Below, piece after piece: positions 33,201-44,087 of a stretch of DNA of 64,000 nucleotides (position 1 is its first letter; every line of letters starts with the position of its first letter). The position numbers were made by a program, and so were the translations under genes. This DNA comes from Strigamia acuminata (lineage: Eukaryota; Arthropoda; Chilopoda; Geophilomorpha; Linotaeniidae): positions 45,516,581-45,580,580 of the forward strand of contig OX442314.1 of NCBI GenBank assembly GCA_949358305.1. The letters are read 5' to 3'. The notes under the pieces were generated by a model. It was given only the letters and a program-made list of their open reading frames with translations, was not told where the DNA came from and ran no database searches.

Positions 33201-33940
33201 ATAATATCAATCCAAACAGTGTTCGCTGTGTTGTTCTTTATCCTGAATTGTGTCCAAACGACCCATGGTCCTCCTCTGGCCATTAGGCAACTGACCACAA
33301 CTCACATTGTCGTGTTGATATAATAATATAACAATATGTGACCGGTTGGACACCTTCGTTGGTGTTTCTCATGTAACAATATTCATTCTAACATTGCGAG
33401 CACTGTGCTTGCTCCATTTTGCCGCCATGTGTTTAAACAGTTGCATTACAGCGTTGTTGTGACGTCAGCTTATCTAGATAACCTAGGAGTGAGTGTTTAC
33501 ATTGCAAATGGCAATGTGCAAAACACCCAAAATCTACCTCAAACAAGTGGATTTTAGTTTTCCAGATAAGTTTTACTTTTCTGGAAAACTGATTTGTTTA
33601 CAGGATCAGTTTTCTAGAAAAGTAAAATTCGAATTTTCACTTATCTAGATAAGTGAATGCATGTAAACATGGTAAGTGTCGTTTTTTAGCCACTTTGTTC
33701 AGCCAAAAACGTCAATTTTTTTCTTCTACCATCTATTGGTGGAACACAGTCTAACAATTATCCGTACGAGTACAGTAGATTTAAATTTATTATATTTAAA
33801 TTTACGTTTCTAAAAAGTGATTTTTTTACGGTCGGTCTACACTACTTACAGTTTCGAAGTTTTGTTCCTTGGAATCGGTCACACTCCTTCGTATTCGTAC
33901 GTATTCACAACGAATGTGAAACAGATGTGTTGATAAAAGA

Positions 33941-34537
33941 TGTGACTGGTATGGTCTCGCCAATGTAACTAGGGGACTAATCACACTGGGTAGGGACGCA
34001 TACATCACGTAATAATAACAAGATTCCCACAATATTGGTTGGTTGGCCTTTATTGTCGTTGTCTAGGGGTATGGGGAATCCCGTTACCCGTTGCAGGGGC
34101 GCCACGAAGGCGCGCCGCACCGGCAACCGACCCGTCACACACTGGGCAGAAGTCCAATGTGTGACGTGGTCGGTTCGACTTAACATTCATGTCGCGCTTA
34201 CCTGCGACCTGCGTATCCGCTCATGGAGGCTGCACTACGGACTCCGCCATAGCACTGAGGATCAACGTGGTGAATGGTGAGGAGTGTGGGGTTCAACCTG
34301 GGACACTTCTCGTCCCCTTCGATGACTACTTCTCCTCTCTGGGAGCTGCTGCAGACACGTCCTTCTCAGGCCGTGTCCAACACTCAACTCTCCTCTCACA
34401 CTCCACTCCCTCCTCACCACACCGCTCCCCTCCCTCCTCCCCGGGCTAGGTCAATCACCCACAGAGGGGTTGACCTTTGGGGCCGTATGGTGGTGTGTGG
34501 CAGTGCCGCAGGTCACCCAGGTGGCCTGGCGGTCACA
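33941..34537 (-). repeat. 3' LTR of the 14-kb element (597 bp)
   Basis: Ends TGTGAC...GTCACA are a 6-bp inverted repeat. Next to it at 34538-34549 the minus strand reads CGAGGGGGGGGAGA, the polypurine tract, which makes this the 3' LTR of a minus-strand element. Confidence 0.9.
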
Positions 34538-34549
34538 TCTCCCCCCCCT
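34538..34549 (-). other. Polypurine tract of the 14-kb element
   Basis: CGAGGGGGGGGAGA on the minus strand, directly upstream of the 3' LTR. Confidence 0.75.
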
Positions 34550-35106
34550 CGAAAAAGGTAGGTTCCAAGGGGCCACACACAACACCAACGGGGACACGCA
34601 AGTCGAGGCAAGCACGGCAATAGTGCCGGTCAAAGACCACACACTGTCGGGCTACCGGCGCTGACTTCCGGTGCTGGTTGTCCAAAGGATCACCGCACCG
34701 TCGGTCCACGATGTTCGAGCAACGTTGGGCAACGGATAACACCCAACCCTAGATTGGCTGAAAACAAAACAGACTATTGATGATAATACAATGTAAATAA
34801 TAATTCACCGGGCCTGAACGTAACAAGCCCGGGAGCAAACCATAAAATAAAACAAAAGGAAAATATTGACACAAAACAATAACAAACAAATTAAATTAAA
34901 AGGTAAAACAAGGATGGGAGAGGTTGGTCAAGCCTCTCAAAAACGTAAAAAAAAATTACGTTAAACAAACGAGAAAAAGAAAGAAAAACATAAATAACTA
35001 TGTACATCAACCGGGATCTGACCAAGACCCACGGTAGGGAGGTTCCGGGCACGATGGAAACCTCCGACGTCTTCTTTCGTCGGGCATCTGAGCGCGTGGC
35101 GCGGCG

Positions 35107-37089
35107 TCACCGTCTCGTCACTCGCACTGGCTCGGCGTCCATGTCTTGGGACAGGCATCTCATGGAATCCTGTTTAGGGAAAAAAAATATTGTCGGGACC
35201 AGAGGTCCGTCGTTTGTACAATTCCGGCGTCCAAGGACGACGATCTGGGTTTTTCGCGGCTCCCGCGCATCCTCGGACGGCGGTTGCGGGTGAGAGGGGC
35301 CTCGGGGCTCCTCTTCAGACGCAGCCGCGACTTCCGGCGCGATTTCTTGCGCGGGCCTTGCTGGGGCTGGAGAAGTTCTCGCTGCCTCCAGCACGGACCG
35401 TATGGATGGCGGTGGAGGCATCCGTTGCCTGTCCTCCGCTTCAGCTGCTGACGTTGATGGGGAAGGATGCTGTCGCACCTTCCCCGCCATTGACTCAGCA
35501 GCCGTCGACACTGGCGGAAGTGGTGCGCAGTGCGCTCCCTTCTCGCCCTTCGTCGGAGTGGAACCGGACGCGGCCTTGCGGGATTTCTTCCCCTTCCCTT
35601 TCTTCTTCCGCTCGCGTTCCACCTCCTTCTTGTGCGCATCGTACTCGGCCTCCACCGGGTCCCAGACCTCGGCGCTGAAGCCGTCCTTATAGGCCTTCCG
35701 CCTATGTACCCGCTTAACGATCACCTCCTCGTAAGTAGGTGGGGGTGGTGGTGATAGTGCCGCCAGCTCCGGAGGCATCTCGATCGGGACGGGCTCGTGG
35801 GACGCCGGTCTGAATACCCGCTGATGGCCATGGTTGTCCACCAGCTTGGGCAGACTCGCCAGCGTCTCCACGTAGCCGCGGCAGACTGATGGGTCGATGT
35901 CGGCGAAATCCGCCCCGACAGTCTCCTCCAGCGTCCATTCTTGAACCGCGAACGGTGACGGCAGATGGAGGTACCAGGGGTTCATGGCCGCCCCGACCGT
36001 CCACGCGACGATCCGGACCGTCTCAAACCACCTGAGCCTCCTTGCTGCTGCTGACGCAACAGAGGGGATGTTGAGAATGATCCACATTCTCTGTCGTATC
36101 AGTGCCACCGCTCGGGCCATTCGGATGTCGCTCCCCCTGGCATCCTCGAAGCGCAGGTGGAGCTCCCTCCAGCGCTTCGCCTCGGCAACCCAGAGCGCCA
36201 ATGTCTGCTCGTGTATGAGCAGCTCAGCGCAAACAACTGGGGCTCCGGGGGGCAGCTCGGCGGTCTCAAGCGGAGTCGGGCCCTCTACGGGCTCGAGAAA
36301 CTCCGCTCCTTCGCTCTGGTCAGGGGGGTGTGGTACCTGGGCAGGTTCCTCACTCCCCGTTGCCGTCTCTAGTTCCATGTCGACCGTCTCGGGGTCGGCG
36401 AGTCGCAGAAGTTGCGCCTCGAGAGACAAGCCCTCCAGGACGGACAACTCCAGCACGTCGTCCTCCGAAACGGCCATCTGGAACTCTTCGTCCACCGAGG
36501 CAGACGACTTGCACTGCTCCATCGGCAGCTCAGCGCAAGTGCCTTGCATCTCCTGGGGAACCGGGCACTGATCTCGTGGCGTGGACTGAGCCGACCGTCC
36601 TGCCAACGACATGAGGCTACCCCAGGTACGGTGTGGAAGGCCGCCAGTTCCGTTGAACGAGTCGACCGGAAGGCCGAGAGCAAACGACGCGCAAGCAATT
36701 GCTTCCTCCGAGCACGCTCCGATCACCGGTTCGTCGGAACCCATGGGGAGGTCCGAAGCGAGGGGCATAGCTGCGACAGCCTGCTCCTCGTCTCTGGACT
36801 CCCCAGTTGGCAGCTCGTTGACGTTGTCGGGGCGATCCAGAGCAACGGACACAGCCTGTGCGGCTTGTTCGCTGTCCCCAGGTTCCCCGACCGATTGGGC
36901 CACTGTCGGCACGGCGGCAGCTTCGGCCTCTTCCAACGCCTTCGCCCGTATGGCGTCGGCACGCGCCCTCCTCGCCGCCTCCTTGAAGCGGCGACGCAGA
37001 CGCTTCTCTTTGCACTCCACCTGGAACGGTGTGGCCTTAGGGTGCCTGACACGCCAATCCACCATCGCGGCCGCATGCCGCGCGGACAT
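35107..37089 (-). CDS. Pro-rich ORF downstream of pol in the 14-kb element (660 aa)
   Basis: A 660-codon intact ORF. Residues 1-60 are strongly basic and helical (KEKRLRRRFKEAARRARA). An acidic, low-complexity middle (60-290) follows, then a structured segment (about 290-425, WVAEAKRWRELHLRF...RMWIILNIPSVA...WYLHLP), a PPPPPTYEEV motif near 447-456 (PPxY, as in retroviral/gag late domains and WW-domain ligands), a Lys/Arg-rich stretch and a Pro/Ala-rich tail. No enzyme motif, no signal peptide, no membrane segment, so not an envelope protein by sequence. It resembles a gag or structural protein but lies after pol. A partly overlapping ORF upstream in another frame (to 37037) carries a CPVC...CGNC...H zinc motif at about 37510-37440. 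Confidence 0.65.
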   Translation of the reverse strand: MSARHAAAMVDWRVRHPKATPFQVECKEKRLRRRFKEAARRARADAIRAKALEEAEAAAVPTVAQSVGEPGDSEQAAQAVSVALDRPDNVNELPTGESRDEEQAVAAMPLASDLPMGSDEPVIGACSEEAIACASFALGLPVDSFNGTGGLPHRTWGSLMSLAGRSAQSTPRDQCPVPQEMQGTCAELPMEQCKSSASVDEEFQMAVSEDDVLELSVLEGLSLEAQLLRLADPETVDMELETATGSEEPAQVPHPPDQSEGAEFLEPVEGPTPLETAELPPGAPVVCAELLIHEQTLALWVAEAKRWRELHLRFEDARGSDIRMARAVALIRQRMWIILNIPSVASAAARRLRWFETVRIVAWTVGAAMNPWYLHLPSPFAVQEWTLEETVGADFADIDPSVCRGYVETLASLPKLVDNHGHQRVFRPASHEPVPIEMPPELAALSPPPPPTYEEVIVKRVHRRKAYKDGFSAEVWDPVEAEYDAHKKEVERERKKKGKGKKSRKAASGSTPTKGEKGAHCAPLPPVSTAAESMAGKVRQHPSPSTSAAEAEDRQRMPPPPSIRSVLEAARTSPAPARPAQEIAPEVAAASEEEPRGPSHPQPPSEDAREPRKTQIVVLGRRNCTNDGPLVPTIFFFPKQDSMRCLSQDMDAEPVRVTRR

Positions 37090-37547
37090 TTCCTCCGTCC
37101 AAGTAGAAGGGCGGCGGCTCCTGCCTTTGGCGCTTTGGGCTCGGCTGGGCTGGCGCCTCTGCAGACGCTGCTCGTCCAGCCTGAGCCTGGTGCCCTGGTT
37201 GCGGGACGTTCGACGGGGCCGTCAATTGGTCCCGAATCCTCACCGCCTCGACCGTAAGCCAACGCGGGAGAAGCGCGAACCCGTTCCTCACCAGGGTCTG
37301 CGTCCTGGACTCCCAGGAGTCGACCTGCATCCACGTCGTTGTCGGGCGGGTGTGATGGCGGTCTCCACCCTGCCTTGACAAATGACGCACAAACCATCGT
37401 TGTCTGGGCACGGAGAAGTGGACTAATCCGTGTCCCAAACAATTCCCGCAAGGGGACTCCCAGCCGCTGGCCGCAACCTGACACCGTTCGCCGAGGCAAA
37501 CGGGACAGATGCGCCACTGGTCCGCTCCATCATCACCAGAATCTCCT
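37037..37547 (-). CDS. Upstream zinc-motif ORF overlapping the Pro-rich ORF
   Basis: On the minus strand an open frame runs from a good splice acceptor (TTTTCTATTTATCCTTTAG/AAATCAGG near 37548) to a stop at 37037. It encodes CPVCLGERC...CGNCLGHGLVHF, a Cys/His cluster that could bind zinc, then RQRWFVRHLSRQ and a Pro/Ala-rich end. It overlaps the start of the 660-codon ORF by 53 bp in a different frame, so the two could be joined by frameshifting or splicing. The acceptor suggests a spliced subgenomic RNA. Confidence 0.4.
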
Positions 37548-37559
37548 GATTTCTAAAGG

Positions 37560-39978
37560 ATAAATAGAAAACAAATTAATTAATAAAACCGTCGAAACCA
37601 CTGCAAACGTATGCGATTGAAAAGAAAGAAAAACTAAAAAATAGCGTAAAGTGAAGAATGTAAATTGAGGAAACAATGGGGACAAAACTCGGCACGCGGG
37701 GGCGACAAACTCAGCCTCCCAATGCCAAGTGTTCGGTCATGCGCAGAGCGCGTGACGTAACCGAACGTTACACAATCGTCGCGAATACCGAGCTGGCGGG
37801 TGCCTAGCTTCGGCGTCCCGACGACGTGAGCGAAAGTCCTTCCTGGATTCAAGAAAATTGAACCGGAATTATGATAGAAACTTGACCAAAGCGCAGAGCT
37901 TGGTTAACGGTAGGATGGTTGCTCGAGTTCCAAACACGGCAAGGCAAGGGATGGTGACTCCAACGTAAATCGCAACCAACATGGCGGACCGTTCTGCACA
38001 ACGGCCCGGCATGCCGGTAGTCCTCGGCGTTGGCACCAAAACCCAGCCAAGTCGCGAGCACACGAGCAGAACATCGATGATGACAAAGAGGATTACATTA
38101 ATGAAAGCACGCCTGTGGGTGAAAAAGTGAAAAGACACCTTTTCAACCCGGAGCGAGCGAAAAGAGAAAAGAAATAATAAAACTCCAATTTAAACGTGAA
38201 CAAAAAAAAACAAAACCAAACCGAACGAGAGCAAAAAACTCGAGTTCGGGGCAAAATAAGCTAAGAAGGGGTCGAAGAGTAAAGAAAAGAACGAAAAGCT
38301 CCAAACGGATGCGGATTTTGATTTCTTCGAATCGCGCCGCAGTGACGAGTGAGTCAGAAAGCGAACTTCCCGGCTCCTTTTACCGCGGCGTCGACCCCTC
38401 GCCACATGCTATTGTTCCCCTAGACTGACGGTCTCTGATCAAGTCGCTGATGACTCAAGTGACCAGCTGCAGGTCTTTGACCTCAATCAAGGACAATAGA
38501 AATGGGGATGCACAGATTCCGAGGGTTTAGGCGCAGGTCAAAAAGAAAAATTAAAACCTTTACCACTCTACTCGTGAATCTGCCGCCGATACCCACCTGT
38601 TTCACAGAAAAAACCGGGGACACGGCGAATGGAGGCAAAAAACAAAAAAAAAGATAAGAATTTCAAAAATAAATAAAGTCCAAAAAAAAATTAGAAATAA
38701 TTAATAAAAAATAAAAAAAAAAACTTTTACAGGAACATCGGAAGAAAATGAAGCAAGAAAATGAAACAGACGTGATAGAAAATCAGGGGAAACAATGGAA
38801 TGGTAAATCGAAACCAATGTTAAAAGTTGTTACGAAGTGTTTTTGTGAGAGGGAACAGCAAAATTTTCAGGTTTCCTCTCACAAAAGTTGCCTTAAAACA
38901 ATCACCGAACACATGCTGACCGTAATCAACCGTGTTTCAGTGAAGGTTTTTGGATGCGGCGAGTCGAAAAACGATTCAATTCGCCAGCATCTCTAGCGGT
39001 GAGCGGCGGCCGAAGGCTGCCAGCCCGCGCGCTAGTTTATACAAGATCGGGGTCCGGGTGTAAGAAAACAGTCGGTCACGGGTGTAGATCGAGGGAAGAG
39101 CGCAGCAAATGATGTAAAAAATTGCAGCCTACCTTCATCGATCAGAAAACACACAAAAAAAACGCCTCGAAAGAAAAACGCAGACAAGAACAGCAAACTG
39201 ATGTTGTCGGCTCACTCTCACGAAAACAAGTGACACACGGGGTGATGTCCAGAAACAAGAAACTTTGTCTAAACATAGAACAATCCCCGACCCGTGACCT
39301 GTGATTGGGTCTCACGACACCCTCACCCCCTCTAATTGGTGAAATAAACAATCCCCCAGTTGAAAGACGATCCCTTGCAACAGATGTGGAGAAAAACACC
39401 AATAAAAGTTCATTTAAAAAAAAAATAGTTTCACAACCACAGCATTTTCTCGAATTTCTTAGTGGGAAAAAAAAACTCTCACGATTTTCGGGCAGTGAAA
39501 GAAAACACGCTCAAAAATTGCGGCTGTGGTGTTAAGACCGTTGCCATAGCTACGATCTGTCGTGATATTCGTGACGTCATAAGAGCGTCGCGAGCTCATC
39601 GGTGAAGATTGCACGTGATTGCTGAAACTGGCCTCGGGAAGTTGGTAATTAAATCAACCTTTCCGACCAACTTCAGTAGTTTTTTCTACCTACTTTGGCA
39701 GCATCACATGCCTGTGATTGGCATCGATCGATCGGCGGCCACTGCGACTAATCACGGACCACTCGATTGACACACCGATTTCGCCGAGCAACAGGTGGCG
39801 CGTTTGAACATGGGTGAGTGTGATAAAAAAAACATACAGCCATTACAAATTAGTCACCGTTCCAGGGCAATTTATTACTCCGAAATTACGTTCGTCGGCG
39901 TGACAGTAAAGAGAGCATCGTCGTGTCTACGCCTGATAAACATTTCATCAGTTTTGAATCCGACCGGAACAAGGAAAA
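37560..39978. other. Internal region of the 14-kb element without long ORFs
   Basis: Between the pol stop and the Pro-rich ORF. A-rich tracts, many stops in all frames. Integrase core sequence, expected after the pol ORF, cannot be recognised here, so it is deleted or replaced. Nothing else identified. Confidence 0.5.
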
Positions 39979-42888
39979 CTACGTTCCTGGCCAGAAAAAT
40001 ATTCGCCGCAACCTTTTCACCATGTCGGCCGCGTTATCCTGCGCATAACGAGGATGCAGTCGAATGACGTCAAGGCAGCGATCAAGCAGTGGTGCAGGCA
40101 TCAAGATTTTTACGTCCGAACCGTGCTCCGCTCTGCTTAGTGGCGTGTTGGGTGAGAACGGGGTATTGATGCACAATTCTCCGTACCCACCGAACACGAA
40201 ATCTGGTTTGTATTGCGCCATGGATGGTGGGAGTTGGGACAAAAGATGGTCGTCTCTTTGCCCTTCATCTAACCATTTCATGACAGCGCTACAGTCCGGG
40301 TCATCTCGCTGGACCTGTCTAACCTCGTCGTAAGACATGATCGTACCAGTAAGACTCTCCGTAACGAGCGTGTGGGCTAACATGATTGCAGCTTCTTCCT
40401 CGGGTGTGGCCGCCGATGTCGTTTCCACGTCATCTAGGCCTACCTTCGAAAGAGCGACCGCGATCCTGTTGTCCGCGTGCTTGTTAAACTTAAGCGAAAA
40501 TCTCACCTGTTGCAGTTGCATCGCCCATCGCACCAGGCGACCTGACGCGCTCGTTGATGACAAAAGCCAGAGCAACGCCATACAACCTGTTTCGATGACG
40601 AACTTCGAGTACGCGATGAATGGTCGAAAGGAAGCGACTGCCTGCAGAACCGCCAGACATTCCAACTCTGACAGGCTGAACGCTGTCTCGGCGCCTTGTA
40701 GCGCACGACTCGCGTAGGCAACGGGCCTTTTGACTCCTTGATGATCCATCTGTGTGAGGACTGCTCCGAGCCCAACTCTACTTGCGGCAGCCTGGATGAC
40801 AAAAGTTCTGTTGAACTCAGGCATAGGAAGCACGCTCCCACGCGCAAGATGATCCTTGAAGAGCTGGAACACACCCTGACACTCATTAGACCAATTCCAC
40901 GCAGCGCCGTCACCAAGCAGCGCTTCCAGTGGATTCGAGAGATGTTCGAGACCCTCGATCGCCGGCGTGTTTCCGCCGAACATGCCAAGGAAACGTCGCA
41001 GTTGAGCGACATTCCTCGGTTGCGGATAATCCACAATCGCCTGAACGCGGCGTTCGTTCGGCCGGAAACCGTACCGAGTCATCGAATAGCCTAGAAAATC
41101 CCAAGAGGTCGATAAAATACACGAACCAGACGGGCTGGCGGTCAAACAATGCTTGCTCAACCTGCCTAGCACATCTGACAAGTGCGTTAAATGTTCTTCG
41201 AATGTTTTACTGAACACGACGATCGAGTCCAGGTAGGGCAATGCCCACTTAAACTTCGCTTCGCCGAGTACTTTGTCCATCAGTCGTTGAAACGCCATAG
41301 GAGTATTCAACAAACCGTAAGGTAACTTCACAAATTGAAAAGTACCAAGGGGTGTATAAAATGCTGTTTTAGGTCTGTCGAGCGGCGCAATCCGTAATTG
41401 GAAACACCCCATCGCCAGATCCAACGTCGAAAAAAATATACTCCCCTCCAGACAAGCCAAAATCATGGGGATCGACGGGACTTGATACCCATCCCTCTCC
41501 GTGATAGCATTCAGCTGTCTGAAATCTATACAAGCATCAAAGGTTCCATCAGGTAACATACTTACGACTGGCTGGCTCCTATAGACACTAACGCTTTCCT
41601 CTATTTCGCCCCTTTTCAGCGCATTACGCACTAAACGGCGGAGAGCTCTCGCCTCCGCTGGGCATGTGTGTTTGACTTTGCACGAGAAAGGCGGTGTATC
41701 ACCTGTGGGGATTAACAACTCCACCGTTGGATGACAACCTCCCGTCTCGCTGAAGGTGTGTCCAAACTCGTCGAGAATACGAGTCAGTCTCACTTTCCGC
41801 ATGTCTTCTATTTTACAGGCTTCCAACAGATCTAATTGATTGGATGACATCGACAGTGCGGCCGCATCAACACCGTGTTCCAGCGTGACCCTTGCCCACT
41901 TGTCAACATCCGCGCCTTTTTCGTCCAGCTGATCAGGCTGAGGGGCGAAAGGAAACGTCACTCCCGGATTGGCGATATGATACCAATCATTCCGGGCGAT
42001 GCGAATCACAATGCCATTCTCGCCGAGCCAACTGCACCCGAGAAGGATGAAGTTAGACGCGGAAGGTAGCACTGCAAACCGTAACCAACCAGCTCCTGTC
42101 TGCCAGCTGACATGCACATTCACCGTCCCGACGGGACTGGTGACTCTACCGCCCGTCATAACCCTAACAAAATCATCGCAGGGTTCAATCGAGGCTGTTA
42201 GTGCGTATTCCTCGGCCGCGGCACTACTCATATACTGCCCAGAAGCACCAGAATCCATGAGTGCCACCGCGCTGCGGTCGGAAAAATGAATGCCAACGAA
42301 CGGGAGAGGTAGATCCTTTCCCAGTCCGGCCACGTTCACAGTATCCCAGATTGCACCAACGGCTAAGCCGACAAAACAAACTTGACCGGGCGACGAGCCG
42401 TCTGTTACGATGCCTTCGTCTGCTTCAGTCGTTCTTTGAGCCTGGAAGGGCGAGATCCGGTCGTAGAGTTCGGCGGGGTCAACCACGTCGTTCCCTGCGA
42501 TCAGATCTGGCGCTCCAACCTGCTCACCTTCGACATCCGAGTCGTCCCGAGCAACGGCTTGAGCAATAGCCGCTCTCCTGGACAACTCAAAGATGCGTTT
42601 TGAAAAATCGTTCCGGAGTGAAACGGTGGATCTTGCCCAAGCTTCCACCATCTCGGTAACTTCCTTCTGAGCGCGAGCGGCTGCTTTACGCTCCCGCTTC
42701 GCTGCAAAGTTGGACCAACGCGCGCTGCTACGGGCAGCGGCGGCGCCAAGCACTGCCTGCCGCCTGTCGCGTTGCATTTCTTTAATGATTCTCACGACGT
42801 CATCCTGCATCTTCATATCGCATGGATAAACGTCGCACAGAATGGCCAGTTCTCTGGCCCAAGCCGGGTCAAGTTCCGTGCTTGCCAT
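39979..42888 (-). CDS. pol: Retrotransposon pol (protease-RT-RNase H), catalytically altered
   Basis: 969 codons with no stop. In order: a basic coiled region (1-120); an aspartic protease with DSGASGQYM (212-220) and ILLGCSWL; a Ty3/gypsy-type reverse transcriptase (about 420-610: LPDGTFDACIDFRQLN, FFSTLDLA, PYGLLNTP, PYLDS); a tether; RNase H (about 695-815); and the start of an integrase zinc-binding region ending RRIFFWPGT, after which the ORF stops. The second Asp of the RT active-site box is Ser (YLDS, 552-555). In RNase H the usual acidic positions are also changed (FVIQAAAS, ETGCMALLW, IAVALS). The integrase core is missing and its HHCC part is degenerate. The ORF is long and open, yet as read it should not be an active polymerase. 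Confidence 0.85.
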   Translation of the reverse strand: MASTELDPAWARELAILCDVYPCDMKMQDDVVRIIKEMQRDRRQAVLGAAAARSSARWSNFAAKRERKAAARAQKEVTEMVEAWARSTVSLRNDFSKRIFELSRRAAIAQAVARDDSDVEGEQVGAPDLIAGNDVVDPAELYDRISPFQAQRTTEADEGIVTDGSSPGQVCFVGLAVGAIWDTVNVAGLGKDLPLPFVGIHFSDRSAVALMDSGASGQYMSSAAAEEYALTASIEPCDDFVRVMTGGRVTSPVGTVNVHVSWQTGAGWLRFAVLPSASNFILLGCSWLGENGIVIRIARNDWYHIANPGVTFPFAPQPDQLDEKGADVDKWARVTLEHGVDAAALSMSSNQLDLLEACKIEDMRKVRLTRILDEFGHTFSETGGCHPTVELLIPTGDTPPFSCKVKHTCPAEARALRRLVRNALKRGEIEESVSVYRSQPVVSMLPDGTFDACIDFRQLNAITERDGYQVPSIPMILACLEGSIFFSTLDLAMGCFQLRIAPLDRPKTAFYTPLGTFQFVKLPYGLLNTPMAFQRLMDKVLGEAKFKWALPYLDSIVVFSKTFEEHLTHLSDVLGRLSKHCLTASPSGSCILSTSWDFLGYSMTRYGFRPNERRVQAIVDYPQPRNVAQLRRFLGMFGGNTPAIEGLEHLSNPLEALLGDGAAWNWSNECQGVFQLFKDHLARGSVLPMPEFNRTFVIQAAASRVGLGAVLTQMDHQGVKRPVAYASRALQGAETAFSLSELECLAVLQAVASFRPFIAYSKFVIETGCMALLWLLSSTSASGRLVRWAMQLQQVRFSLKFNKHADNRIAVALSKVGLDDVETTSAATPEEEAAIMLAHTLVTESLTGTIMSYDEVRQVQRDDPDCSAVMKWLDEGQRDDHLLSQLPPSMAQYKPDFVFGGYGELCINTPFSPNTPLSRAEHGSDVKILMPAPLLDRCLDVIRLHPRYAQDNAADMVKRLRRIFFWPGT

Positions 42889-43424
42889 TCTTTTCCGATT
42901 CTTGTCAGCGGTATCTCGTGAGTGTGATCAAGACCACGCACAAGCCAGGAGTGGGGAATTATTCGAAAACTTCTCCACTTCCTATAAACAAACAAACGTC
43001 AGGGTCACCTTAACCAACCACCGCCGCCTACAACTAGGTCAACCGTAATTTGCAAAAAGGTTCCAGTTCCCCTTCAGATGGAATGTCCAACCACCGGCCA
43101 TGTGTTGGACCTTCGGGCGCCTTAACGGTGCTTCAAAGATCTACAAGGCTATTTTTAGTAATTTGGCAATGAAGCATCTGGTGAAGACAAAAGGTATGCA
43201 CCAGGGGTGTCATCCTGTTCTTTCATCAGAGTTCACGCTCTTAGGGTTAAAAGTCGATTGAACAGAAGAGCTGCGAGGTCAATGGTTCAATACCCTGACT
43301 GCGTCATGCAAATCTGCTACTGATTTAAAATGTACTATAAAGAATAAAACATAATAAAGTATTACAAGATAGTTTTAATTATTGAACAACAATAAAAACA
43401 ACAACAAATTTTGGCTCTTCTCTG

Positions 43425-43590
43425 CGCCCCAAAATATAAAATTAGCGGTTAAATTTTGGTATTTTTAATCCACGCCCCAAAATAAAAAATTAGCGAACAC
43501 TTTTTGGTATTTTTAATCCACGCCCCAAAAAATAAAAAATTAGCGAACACCTTTCCGGCATTTATCCACGCCCCAGAAGATAGAAACGGG
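43425..43590. repeat. Tandem repeat, about 60 bp x 3, in the retroelement leader
   Basis: Units of CACGCCCCAAAATAAAAAAT plus TAGCGAACACTTTTTGGTAT and TTTAATC, three copies with small changes. Lies in the 5' leader of the 14-kb element. Confidence 0.75.
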
Positions 43591-44087
43591 CGACTGGAAG
43601 TTTACTGACACTCCCAAACTAACAAATACAATGCATGGTTTGTCTTTCCCTTCGTGTTCTAAATTATTCGCGCCAGAACCAAGTAGAAAAAACTGCGTAT
43701 ATCGATTTTTCGTGGCATTTTCTCATCGCGCCCCACAGCTTCGATGCTAAGGTCGTACGTTTTCCTTTGCGCTGGTGTATACATCTGCCACCAGTTTTAA
43801 CCCCTGCTGAAAACGCTAAAATCGCGTATTTTAGGCTTCCTTTGGCATAGCTAGCTCAAGCACCAAATTCACACCCAAAACACCATCAAGGTCGCGATAA
43901 CCCTGATGAGGCAAAAATCGACTCAGTCACCTCAGACAAAGAGTGAAGAGAAATCGGCGACTGAATCTGGATTAGACCGGGCAGAGTACTGTTGAACACG
44001 GCCCAACGCCAGGATGTGTTAGGTCCACACCCCAGGAGTGTCACATTCCCAATCCAATCCGGATATGAAAATAGAGTAGAAATAGTA

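Noticed and set aside
32935-34280. Short plus-strand ORFs repeated at 34035-34561 and 47501-48027
   Set aside because: They are identical because they lie in the two LTRs; no coding signal and out of the element's own orientation.
36412-37378. Long plus-strand ORFs (255-281 aa) opposite the retroelement ORF
   Set aside because: GC-rich shadow frames of the 660-codon minus-strand ORF; no recognisable domain.
43240-43330. tRNA-like T-loop (GGTTCAATACC) near 43290
   Set aside because: No matching A box, anticodon arm or acceptor stem could be folded around it.
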